Assembly (NCBI GenBank): GCA_022729855.1
Contig: DZBG01000010.1
Coordinates: 1-43,169, forward strand
Origin: Bdellovibrio sp.
Lineage (GTDB): Bacteria > Bdellovibrionota > Bacteriovoracia > Bacteriovoracales > Bacteriovoracaceae
Length of the DNA stretch: 43,169 nt
Direction: 5' to 3'
The position numbers and the translations under genes were made by a program. Every line of letters begins with the position of its first letter. Position 1 is the stretch's first letter. Positions 24,691 to 32,609 of the stretch are shown here, one piece after another. The notes beneath the pieces are model-generated. The model was given only the letters and a program-made list of their open reading frames with translations, did no database searches and had not been told where the DNA came from.

Positions 24691-27087
24691 ATGTTGCAAT
24701 TAGTTTATTACGGAGCACCACAACAGTTTATTGAAGAGATGTCTTCCACTTGGGAAGTTTCTGAGACTGTATGGATCGCTCCTAGCCCATCAAAAACCGA
24801 TGCTCTCCGCGAGCAGCTCCAATCAGTCCTGAAGACTCAGGTCACATCAATTACTATGGCAAAGTTTTTGTCAGAATTGGTCGCGGCCTGTCCTGATAAA
24901 ACTATTGGTGAAAAAGTTAAACGCAAGGCCGATCTTCTTCTGATTTTCGGTGCTCTTCGCACAAAATATTCACCTGATCTTAGTTTTGAAGAATTTGTGA
25001 TGGGGTATAATATTTTTTCTGAAATTCGAAGTTTTTCATTGGATCTTGTTGCGATGGAGAGTGTCCTTGCTGAATACGATGAGAAAATTAGAAAGGCGGT
25101 TCTTCTCTTTTGGCAACTTCTCGATAGCCTTCAATTTTATGATGAGCACGCGCTGACTCAATCACTATCAGAAAATCTAAGGGCCCATGATTTTTATGAA
25201 GGAAAACAGAAAAATTTTATTTTCTGGGGTTTTGGACATTTAAACGGGCAACAGATCGATTTATTAAAAGCACTTAGTATTCGTCATAATATTATTGTTC
25301 CATTGCCGGCTCAAATTAAAGGACAGTTAAAAAAATCAGACTGGCCAAGCTGGCTCATGGATCACAAAGTGGAAGAATCAGAGGTGGGATTTTTAACGAG
25401 TAAGGTAAGTATTAATCGTCGTTGGATTAATACAAGAACTGTTTCACCTGCTATAAAAAATTGGGTGAGTGAAAATCCTGATCAAAAACTTCAAATCCTT
25501 ATTGGAGTGAATAAACTCACTCCCAACGATTTGCATCTTATACCTTTAGATAGATTTAATTGTAAGGTGCCCATTGATTGGACATTGATTGAAAGAGCAA
25601 AATTTCATGATGTCTTAGTTTCGGCAATAGAAGAGATTCCTCATACTCATGAATTAAAAAACTGGTTAACTAAACTGGCCAAGCTTGAGCGAAGACCTAA
25701 AGAGCTTAAAGTTATTCAATTGTATTTAGAGGCCTTAAAAAAATTGGATGATCTCAGTGATGAAGCTTGGGAAATTAATGATTTTTTTCTTCATGTTTTG
25801 GGTGATGTGGTGGCCCTTAATGCTCCAAGATTAAGTACAGTCCCCCTCGTATCAGGAGAGTCCTTAGTACAAATTTTTGATCTCTCTCAAATTGATCAAA
25901 TTGTCGCAGATATTCCGCTCATGGTTGTTCTAGATGAGAGGTTTGATGAACCGTTGAGTCTTCAACCTTTGTATTCAGAAAAAATAGAAAAAGAACTTAT
26001 CAGTATTGGCCCAGTGAAAAGGCCAGAATTTGAACTTAATATTAAAAGATCAGAATTTTTAAGACTGATGGATGAGAGAGCGACAATTTTTCTTCCTCCT
26101 GAGTTGCTTAAGCACCAACTCATTTGGAAAAGATTTTTTGAAAATGTTGAATGGATTGATATTGAAGCCAAACAATCGACTAAAGAAACAAAACTCAAAG
26201 ATGTATTAAAAAAGTATGTTCAAAGTTCTGTGACAGAGAAGTTTAGTTTCTCGGCCTCAAAGGTGCAAACCTATGTGGATTGTCCTCAGAAATTTTATTT
26301 TCAATATATTGATAAAATATTTCCTCGAGTTCAGTTAAAACAAGATATTGATCCTATGGATGCCGGAACTTTTGTTCACCATATGATTGAATTATATTTA
26401 AAATCTCACACAGAGATTGATGAAGGGATTCTTTGGAGTTTGATTAAGTCGGAGATGAGTATTCTAAAAACTCAGAATCATCTTCAATTATCAGAAGAAG
26501 TTGAGCATGAACGAAGCATTCAGTATTACCACAGAACACTCAATGGTCTTAGCTATCTTAAGCAATTATCAACAGTCTTAGAGTTTGAACCTAAGTGGGT
26601 TATTGAGGATTCATTTCAGTGGAACGATAAATTTAAACTGAATGGACAAATTGACTGCTTTTATACTTCAGAAAATTTATTAGTCGTTCTCGATTTTAAA
26701 TCGTCTGCAGCCTCGGCATCAAGTTTTACGGACGTAAAAAGTCTGGAGTCCATCCAGCTTTGGGTTTACCTCCTTGAGATGAGCAAGCGTTGGGAAAAAC
26801 CACCATCACAAATTGTGATGGGCTATGTGGTTCTTGAAGCTCCTCAAAAATCAAAACTTCTCGTCTGGGGAGAAGATACTTATGAACAAATTAAAATCAA
26901 TAAGTTTACGAGTGTTAAACTGATGGAGAACGATGTTTCAAATGATATTGAAACAGGAATAAACCATATAGAATCTATCGTCCAGGCGATGAGGGAAGAT
27001 AAAGACTTTTCTCCTCAACCTAGAAAAAAGACCGCATGTCTTTTTTGTGATCTTCAATCTTACTGCTTAAAAGGAAATACTGTTTAA
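24691..27087 (+). CDS. AddB-like PD-(D/E)XK nuclease subunit
   Basis: The protein (798 aa) is probably the second subunit of an AddAB-type double-strand-break helicase-nuclease. The C-terminal third is a RecB-family nuclease: FSASKVQTYVDCPQKFYF with C531, GTFVHHMIELYL, D655 in LNGQID, D668 and K670 in VVLDFKSS, and the closing C783-x2-C786-x5-C792. With C531 these form the four-Cys iron-sulfur set of AddB. The N-terminal two-thirds occupy the place of the inactive helicase of AddB. The Walker A loop is absent (WIAPSPSKTDAL stands there), so it is not expected to bind ATP. The ribosome site of the ATG at 24691 is weak. Its stop overlaps the next start by one base (TAATG). Confidence 0.85.
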   Translation: MLQLVYYGAPQQFIEEMSSTWEVSETVWIAPSPSKTDALREQLQSVLKTQVTSITMAKFLSELVAACPDKTIGEKVKRKADLLLIFGALRTKYSPDLSFEEFVMGYNIFSEIRSFSLDLVAMESVLAEYDEKIRKAVLLFWQLLDSLQFYDEHALTQSLSENLRAHDFYEGKQKNFIFWGFGHLNGQQIDLLKALSIRHNIIVPLPAQIKGQLKKSDWPSWLMDHKVEESEVGFLTSKVSINRRWINTRTVSPAIKNWVSENPDQKLQILIGVNKLTPNDLHLIPLDRFNCKVPIDWTLIERAKFHDVLVSAIEEIPHTHELKNWLTKLAKLERRPKELKVIQLYLEALKKLDDLSDEAWEINDFFLHVLGDVVALNAPRLSTVPLVSGESLVQIFDLSQIDQIVADIPLMVVLDERFDEPLSLQPLYSEKIEKELISIGPVKRPEFELNIKRSEFLRLMDERATIFLPPELLKHQLIWKRFFENVEWIDIEAKQSTKETKLKDVLKKYVQSSVTEKFSFSASKVQTYVDCPQKFYFQYIDKIFPRVQLKQDIDPMDAGTFVHHMIELYLKSHTEIDEGILWSLIKSEMSILKTQNHLQLSEEVEHERSIQYYHRTLNGLSYLKQLSTVLEFEPKWVIEDSFQWNDKFKLNGQIDCFYTSENLLVVLDFKSSAASASSFTDVKSLESIQLWVYLLEMSKRWEKPPSQIVMGYVVLEAPQKSKLLVWGEDTYEQIKINKFTSVKLMENDVSNDIETGINHIESIVQAMREDKDFSPQPRKKTACLFCDLQSYCLKGNTV

Positions 27088-30000
27088 TGGCACAGGCAAA
27101 TCCGGAGCAATTAGAAGCAATCGAACATCAGGGAGGGGTTCTCCTTAAGGCCGGAGCAGGCTCAGGAAAAACTTTTGTTCTCGTTCAGCATATTAATTAT
27201 CTGACTGACCTCTGGTTTGAGGAATATCAAAAACAAAATGAACAAAACTGGGAAAGCTTTATTAAGTCAAAGTTTTCTAAGCTTGTGATGATGACTTTTA
27301 CTAAGAAAGCTGCAGGGGAGATGAATATTCGTCTCCATGAAAAATTTCGTCAAAAATTATTGGCCTCACCAGATGAAACCAAAAAAATATGGCAACAATG
27401 TTCTGAGGCTCTTCCCTTGCTTACCGTGACAACCATTGATGGCTTTTGCCGTAAACTACTTACTTCGGGAATGATTACCGGGGCCAACCCTAGTGCTCCT
27501 GTTATTTTTAGAACAGAAAGAAGAGATCAGATAAAAAAAATCTATCAAAATTGGCTAAGCACACAATCCAATCTTGATGATGATAGCAGAGAGCTTTTAT
27601 TTAAAGAACAGAAGGCCATCGTGAAGTCTCTCGTTGAGGTTTTTTCAGATCCAGGTCTTCGTATCAAATGGCGAAACTTTAAACTCTCAGAAATTAGTCT
27701 TAAGGCCAGTGAGAAGTGCTTAGAGGAATCTTTCGAGATTAGTCCTTTTGAGCAATTAATTCTAGAAATTGAAAACTTAGAAATACCATCAGAAGTGAAA
27801 GAACAAAAAGCTTTTGATAAAAATATACTGGCGATTAAGGCCACAGGGCTGCCTAAGGTGAGCTCACTTGATAGTCTTCTCTCTTATATGCAGGTTTTGC
27901 AAGAGATGAGAATGACTGCTCCCTCTAAAAATACTGCCACACCAATTGCTCTGGCCATTCACGAGCAACTCAAAGAATTTAAACCATGGATCAAAAAATG
28001 GAATGAAGTCTTTACGGCGTTTACTGAAGATTTAGATTCTAAGATTATCCCTTGGGCGAAACTCTTTCATGATGTCTTTATCTATATTGATGAACACCTT
28101 GATCTTAATCAAGGGGTGACTTTTGGTGATATGGAATACTTGGTGGCCAACGGTCTGGAACATGCAAGTGTTCGAGAAAAAATTAAAGAGAATTATACAT
28201 ATTTTATTGTCGATGAATTTCAAGATACTTCCGAAGTTCAGTTCAATATCATTCGAAATCTGATCAATAATGATTTTAATAAACTTTTTTGTGTAGGCGA
28301 TGAGAAACAGGCCATTTATGGATTTCGTGGTGGGAGTATTAAAATCTTTCGAGATTGTCAAAAATTAGTTCCCCGTACTCTTGATCTGTTTAATAACTAC
28401 CGTTCTCTTCCTGTTGTGATTAACTTCAATAATAGTTTGTTTGAAAAAATTATGACTTTAGGTGAGGAATTTCTGGGACATGATATTTATGCTTATAAAG
28501 CAGACCCTCAGCGTGTTCCTTCTGAGATCAACCATGCTTCGCTTGGGCAGTTAGAAATCTGGAAAACAAAATTGCCAGAAATTGAAGTTGAGTCAGAATC
28601 TGAATATGATGATGAAACGAGAAAGACAAAAAAATGGTCTGTTGAATTAATCAATAAAGCCGAGGCCATGGTTCTTGCTGAGGCCATTGAGTCTCATCGC
28701 AAAGAATCTCCAGAAAAAGATCAGGCAATTCTCTATCGTAAATTAAGGCCAAGTCTAGATCTTATCCAAGAACTCATGGGACGGAAAATCGGTTTTACTG
28801 CCCAATTTAAGTTCTCATTAAGTGAAGATCCTATTATTACACTCTTCATCTTAATGCTAAAACGTGAACTGATAGAGGGCGAGATCAAAAATACTTTCGT
28901 GACCCGAATGGCTGCGACTCTTTTTGATATTATCGAACTTAGTATGCCTGACAATTTTTCTGAGTATCTTGCGCAATATGATTTGGATAAAAAATTCTGG
29001 GGACTGACTTGGGCCTTTAGAAAATTTTTGTTCCGTCTCGGTCTCTCAGTTGAAAATTACGATTTAAATTTAGATCAGATTGATTTACTGGCCCATCTCT
29101 TTGAACAAGATGAAGAAGTTATCTTAGGGGAAATGAAATCAGATGATGATAAGTTGAGTTTAGATTTCAGATGGGGCACTAACTCTTCAAAAGTTATTTT
29201 GATGACGGCTCATGCCTCTAAAGGACTTGAGTTTGATTTTGTTTACCTCGGCGGTATTTATACCAATGGGGCAGAAAGAAATAATACCGATCTTATTGGA
29301 AAACTTCCGGGAAGTTTTTCTTGGTACCGTGATCTCTCTACAAAAGATAAAGCCCTTACTCCTCAGTTGAAACTGGAAAGAGATATAGAGTCTTTAAAAA
29401 ATTTTTCTGAATCAAAACGTTTATTCTATGTAACTTGTACCCGCGCCAAGGAGAGACTTGTCTGGGTTGATCTTGATTATGATGCTGATCAATTTAGCCT
29501 GAATCAAAACTCATGGATTAAAGGTCTTAATATTTGGCGTGATGGGTTTGCTGATAATCAAATTAAAATTGAATATCACGACAGTATATTAAATGAAGCT
29601 GAACTCACAAAACTTCCTGTGCAGCTTCCTCTTTTTCATTTTGATAATATGGGGATCGGTTCTAAAAGTGAAAATGAGAAATTTGATTTAATTATTACTC
29701 CTGAATTATCTGTGACAAGACTTAGCTCTGTTACTCAGTGCCCGAGAAAGTACTATTATCAGAATGTTTTAAAAATGGAGGAGGAGCAGGTTAACACTTA
29801 TTCTCCCGTTGATGATTCTGTGGATGAAGTCGTGGTTTCTTCTATGCAAAGAGGGACTGACCTTCACTTATATTTGAGTCTTGCCATTAAAGGAACGGGA
29901 GTTCTTTCAAGACGAGCTTATGAATCAAACGAGCGAGATAAACTCCAATGGGTTCTTGACCAAGTTTCTCTCTTAAAGGGGACTCACAAATTAATAAGTG

Positions 30001-30380
30001 AGGAGCCTATTAAGTTTAGCTTCTTTGGACATATGATTTCAGGTATCCCTGACTTTTACACTCTTCCTCTTGATAACAAATCGAACCCAGAAATTTGGGA
30101 TTTTAAAACAGGACGAATTACAGAAGAGAAGCTGTATCCCTATTGGTTCCAGCTAAAATGCTACGCTTACGCCTTATACCAAATCGGTCAAATAAATAAA
30201 GAGCAGAGCTTTGAGTTGAAGTTGTGCTTTATTGATGAACAAAAATTCCTAATCCAAAAGATAGATTATGAAACTGTCGTGGCCGAGTTACTTGATTATT
30301 GGAATCAAGCTCAACGTCCCGAAGTGATTAATCTTGATCATTGTAGTCAGTGTCCCTATGGTGAGATTTGCCCAAGATAG
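27087..30380 (+). CDS. AddA-like UvrD-type helicase with C-terminal nuclease
   Basis: The 1097-residue motor subunit carries SF1A helicase motifs: NPEQLEAI (Q motif), Walker A GAGSGKT (23-29), Walker B DEFQDT (376-381), GDEKQAIYGFRGG (motif III region), MTAHASKGLEFDFVYLGG (motif V) and RLFYVTCTRAKERL (motif VI). The end is a RecB-type nuclease domain: C885 in SVTQCPRKYYYQ, RGTDLHLYL, D989 in GIPDFYT, D1005 and K1007 in WDFKTG, and C1086-x2-C1089-x5-C1095. It thus has four cysteines like an iron-sulfur nuclease, whereas classical AddA nuclease domains are not known for this. It would unwind and trim broken DNA ends for RecA with the upstream AddB-like partner, whose stop it overlaps by one base. 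Confidence 0.9.
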   Translation: MAQANPEQLEAIEHQGGVLLKAGAGSGKTFVLVQHINYLTDLWFEEYQKQNEQNWESFIKSKFSKLVMMTFTKKAAGEMNIRLHEKFRQKLLASPDETKKIWQQCSEALPLLTVTTIDGFCRKLLTSGMITGANPSAPVIFRTERRDQIKKIYQNWLSTQSNLDDDSRELLFKEQKAIVKSLVEVFSDPGLRIKWRNFKLSEISLKASEKCLEESFEISPFEQLILEIENLEIPSEVKEQKAFDKNILAIKATGLPKVSSLDSLLSYMQVLQEMRMTAPSKNTATPIALAIHEQLKEFKPWIKKWNEVFTAFTEDLDSKIIPWAKLFHDVFIYIDEHLDLNQGVTFGDMEYLVANGLEHASVREKIKENYTYFIVDEFQDTSEVQFNIIRNLINNDFNKLFCVGDEKQAIYGFRGGSIKIFRDCQKLVPRTLDLFNNYRSLPVVINFNNSLFEKIMTLGEEFLGHDIYAYKADPQRVPSEINHASLGQLEIWKTKLPEIEVESESEYDDETRKTKKWSVELINKAEAMVLAEAIESHRKESPEKDQAILYRKLRPSLDLIQELMGRKIGFTAQFKFSLSEDPIITLFILMLKRELIEGEIKNTFVTRMAATLFDIIELSMPDNFSEYLAQYDLDKKFWGLTWAFRKFLFRLGLSVENYDLNLDQIDLLAHLFEQDEEVILGEMKSDDDKLSLDFRWGTNSSKVILMTAHASKGLEFDFVYLGGIYTNGAERNNTDLIGKLPGSFSWYRDLSTKDKALTPQLKLERDIESLKNFSESKRLFYVTCTRAKERLVWVDLDYDADQFSLNQNSWIKGLNIWRDGFADNQIKIEYHDSILNEAELTKLPVQLPLFHFDNMGIGSKSENEKFDLIITPELSVTRLSSVTQCPRKYYYQNVLKMEEEQVNTYSPVDDSVDEVVVSSMQRGTDLHLYLSLAIKGTGVLSRRAYESNERDKLQWVLDQVSLLKGTHKLISEEPIKFSFFGHMISGIPDFYTLPLDNKSNPEIWDFKTGRITEEKLYPYWFQLKCYAYALYQIGQINKEQSFELKLCFIDEQKFLIQKIDYETVVAELLDYWNQAQRPEVINLDHCSQCPYGEICPR

Positions 30381-30388
30381 AAGTTAAC

Positions 30389-30424
30389 TTGAACCGTAAA
30401 CATTCCATGTTAGAATAATTCTAA
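30389..30424 (+). promoter_or_regulatory. Promoter of the Glt-like operon with palindrome over -10
   Basis: TTGAAC (30389-30394), a 16-base spacer and TAGAAT (30411-30416) form a reasonable sigma-70-type promoter 49 bases before the first gene. The -10 box lies inside a perfect 15-base palindrome TTAGAATAATTCTAA (30410-30424), which might bind a regulator that blocks the polymerase. Confidence 0.55.
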
Positions 30425-30464
30425 TTACTTAAATCAAAACTTCTTTGATAAGCGAGTTCTAGTT

Positions 30465-31172
30465 ATGAAAATGTTTTTGTCGCTTTTTGTTTTTATCTTT
30501 ATTTTAGGCGCTGCTCAAGCAAGTGAGAAATCAGTTTATGATTTTTCGTGGCTTGATCAGGATAAAGAAATTTATGTTCTACAAAATCGAAAGTTTAGAA
30601 AAGACGGACGATTTTATATTGGGGCCAATGGTGTGAAAACGCTGAGCGGAGCCTTTGTAGATTCATATGGTGTCAGTTTAAGAGCTGGCTATTTCTTTAA
30701 AGAAGATTGGGGAGTTGAATTTTTATACGGAAAAAATTCCGGAGATGAAAATGATACTGCTAAAGGTGTAAAGAGCCAGGGAACGGTTCCTTTCTATCGT
30801 AAGATTGATACTTATTACGGTGGACTTCTTACATGGTCACCATTCTACGCAAAAATAAATACCTTTAATCAAATTTTTTACTACGACTGGACCTTTGGTG
30901 CTGGTCTTGCTTCAGTAAAAACTCAAGATAATAGAGGAAAGTTTGATTCAATTCCAAGTAATGCTCTGACAAGTGAAGATGCTGTTGCAGGAATTTGGAA
31001 TATTGGTTTCAGATTTTATCTTACTCAAGCTTGGTCATTAAGATTTGATTTTACTGGTTTTCATTATAACGCTGAAAAAACAAATCGTCAGGGTTCAAGT
31101 GGAGCTGTTTCAAAGTCTAGTACACTAAATAGTACTTACGATATGGGCTTTGGTTTAAATTATTCATTCTAA
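30465..31172 (+). CDS. Outer-membrane beta-barrel protein, first gene of Glt-like cluster
   Basis: The 235-residue protein begins with a signal peptide ending AAQAS and ends in the strand TYDMGFGLNYSF with terminal Phe, typical of outer-membrane barrels. Amphipathic strands run through the chain (GRFYIGANGVK, YGVSLRAGYFF, WGVEFLYG, WNIGFRFYL, WSLRFDFTGFHY), about eight in all. It looks like the myxobacterial/bdellovibrio outer-membrane beta-barrel domain family that accompanies gliding and TPR clusters. By position it could fill the role of GltA, GltB or GltH of Myxococcus xanthus. It is followed after 15 bases by a TPR gene and opens an operon that ends at the terminator at 38695. Confidence 0.82.
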   Translation: MKMFLSLFVFIFILGAAQASEKSVYDFSWLDQDKEIYVLQNRKFRKDGRFYIGANGVKTLSGAFVDSYGVSLRAGYFFKEDWGVEFLYGKNSGDENDTAKGVKSQGTVPFYRKIDTYYGGLLTWSPFYAKINTFNQIFYYDWTFGAGLASVKTQDNRGKFDSIPSNALTSEDAVAGIWNIGFRFYLTQAWSLRFDFTGFHYNAEKTNRQGSSGAVSKSSTLNSTYDMGFGLNYSF

Positions 31173-31187
31173 TTAAGGAGAACACGG

Positions 31188-32609
31188 ATGTTCTCAATGA
31201 AAATAATTCTTGGTTTATGTATAAGTTTATCTCTCTCACCGGTTTTCGCTTCTTATAAAGATGCCGAGAGTTCTTATGGGAAGGGGTCGATATCACTTGC
31301 AGGATACAGAAGAATCCTTATTAATCTCATTAACGATGGTTATGCCTTCGCAGCTGTACCATGGATGAAAGATTATTTAGTGAAAAGTTCTGGCTCTCTG
31401 GATGGTGAAATGGAAATTGCTCTTGATAAGTTACTAACAGTGACTGGAGTACATCCATTTGAAAATCTTCCTGAGAAAATACTGAATAGATCACGCTCAA
31501 TTAATATCCGTTATATCTTAGCGAAAAAACTCTTTAAAAAAGAGCGATACCAAGAAGCGCTTGGGCAGTTGGGTAACCTTGATTCAGATCATCCTAATTA
31601 TCCGTTCTCATCACATTTGAAAGCTTCTATCTTATCAGTTCTAGGTAATCATGCAGCGGCTGAGATTGAGTTTAAAGATTGTGTAAGAGGCTCTCTGCGT
31701 GAAAAAAGCGATACGAAAAGCTTATTAAGACAAAGACAGCTTCAAATTAATCATGATTACTGTGTGGCCGGAATTGCAAGAAATTCTTTCGCCGTAAAAA
31801 ATTATGACAAGTCAGATCTAAGTTACTTAGATATTCCAAAGAGCTCTTATATCTGGCCTGAAATACTCTTTGAAGAGGCTTGGAATAGTTATTATCAAAG
31901 AAGTTATAATAGAACTCTCGGTAAGCTTGTTTCTTATAATGCTCCTGTTTTTGATTTTATTTTTAATCCAGAAATTGATGTTCTTAAAGCACTCACTTAT
32001 ATGCGTATGTGTCTATTTGAAGATGCTAAAAAAACGGTTGATACTTTTTATAGCTCACTTTTAAATCCTTCAAGAAAATTGAGAACTTTTCTTCTTTCAA
32101 AAGGAAAAGATTACTCATACTTCTATCAAATTGTTTCCGATCATGAGCAAGGAAAACCACTTTCTTTTGATCTCCTAGATACACTTATTAAGGCCTATAG
32201 AAAAGATATGGCCTATCACGAAATGAAGGGAAGCTTAACTGAAGCCTTAGTAGAATATAAAAGAGTGACGGAGCTTCCACGTTCGACCTTTAGATCAAAC
32301 CTGATGAGAAATATTAAGCAAACTGTTTCAGATTATCGTCGTTATATTGGTCTTGGAGCACGTGCTTACTTGGTAAAAACTTATGCTGATTTGTTTATTT
32401 CATTTCAAGATATGAGTTATATCAAGCTCGAGGTTCTAGCTCAGAGGAAAGAAAGACTCTACCGTACGGATGCTGTTGTAGGAAAAAAACGTGGAGATAT
32501 CCAGTATATCAAACGTAATGAAAAGCAATACTTCTGGGATTTTAATGGTGAGTTCTGGGCCGATGAATTAGGTGACTATGTTTTTGCGTTGAGGTCAGAA
32601 TGCGAATAG
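31188..32609 (+). CDS. Exported TPR-like helical protein, Glt-like cluster
   Basis: Residues 1-21 form a signal peptide (end PVFAS). The mature 450 residues are helical with degenerate TPR pairs: ILAKKLFKKERYQEALGQLG, then PFSSHLKASILSVLGNHAAA, and later LFEEAWNSYYQRSYNRTLGKL. It is probably periplasmic. A strong AAGGAG stands 8 bases before the first ATG (31188), favouring it over the ATG three codons in. By size and place it may correspond to GltC or an equivalent scaffold, but sequence identity is not claimed. The 3' end overlaps the next gene by 10 bases, so translation is probably coupled. Confidence 0.78.
   Translation: MFSMKIILGLCISLSLSPVFASYKDAESSYGKGSISLAGYRRILINLINDGYAFAAVPWMKDYLVKSSGSLDGEMEIALDKLLTVTGVHPFENLPEKILNRSRSINIRYILAKKLFKKERYQEALGQLGNLDSDHPNYPFSSHLKASILSVLGNHAAAEIEFKDCVRGSLREKSDTKSLLRQRQLQINHDYCVAGIARNSFAVKNYDKSDLSYLDIPKSSYIWPEILFEEAWNSYYQRSYNRTLGKLVSYNAPVFDFIFNPEIDVLKALTYMRMCLFEDAKKTVDTFYSSLLNPSRKLRTFLLSKGKDYSYFYQIVSDHEQGKPLSFDLLDTLIKAYRKDMAYHEMKGSLTEALVEYKRVTELPRSTFRSNLMRNIKQTVSDYRRYIGLGARAYLVKTYADLFISFQDMSYIKLEVLAQRKERLYRTDAVVGKKRGDIQYIKRNEKQYFWDFNGEFWADELGDYVFALRSECE

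Noticed and set aside
28032-28361. 109-codon open frame on the - strand
   Set aside because: It is antisense within the helicase gene, over the DEFQDT region; a shadow of biased codon use.
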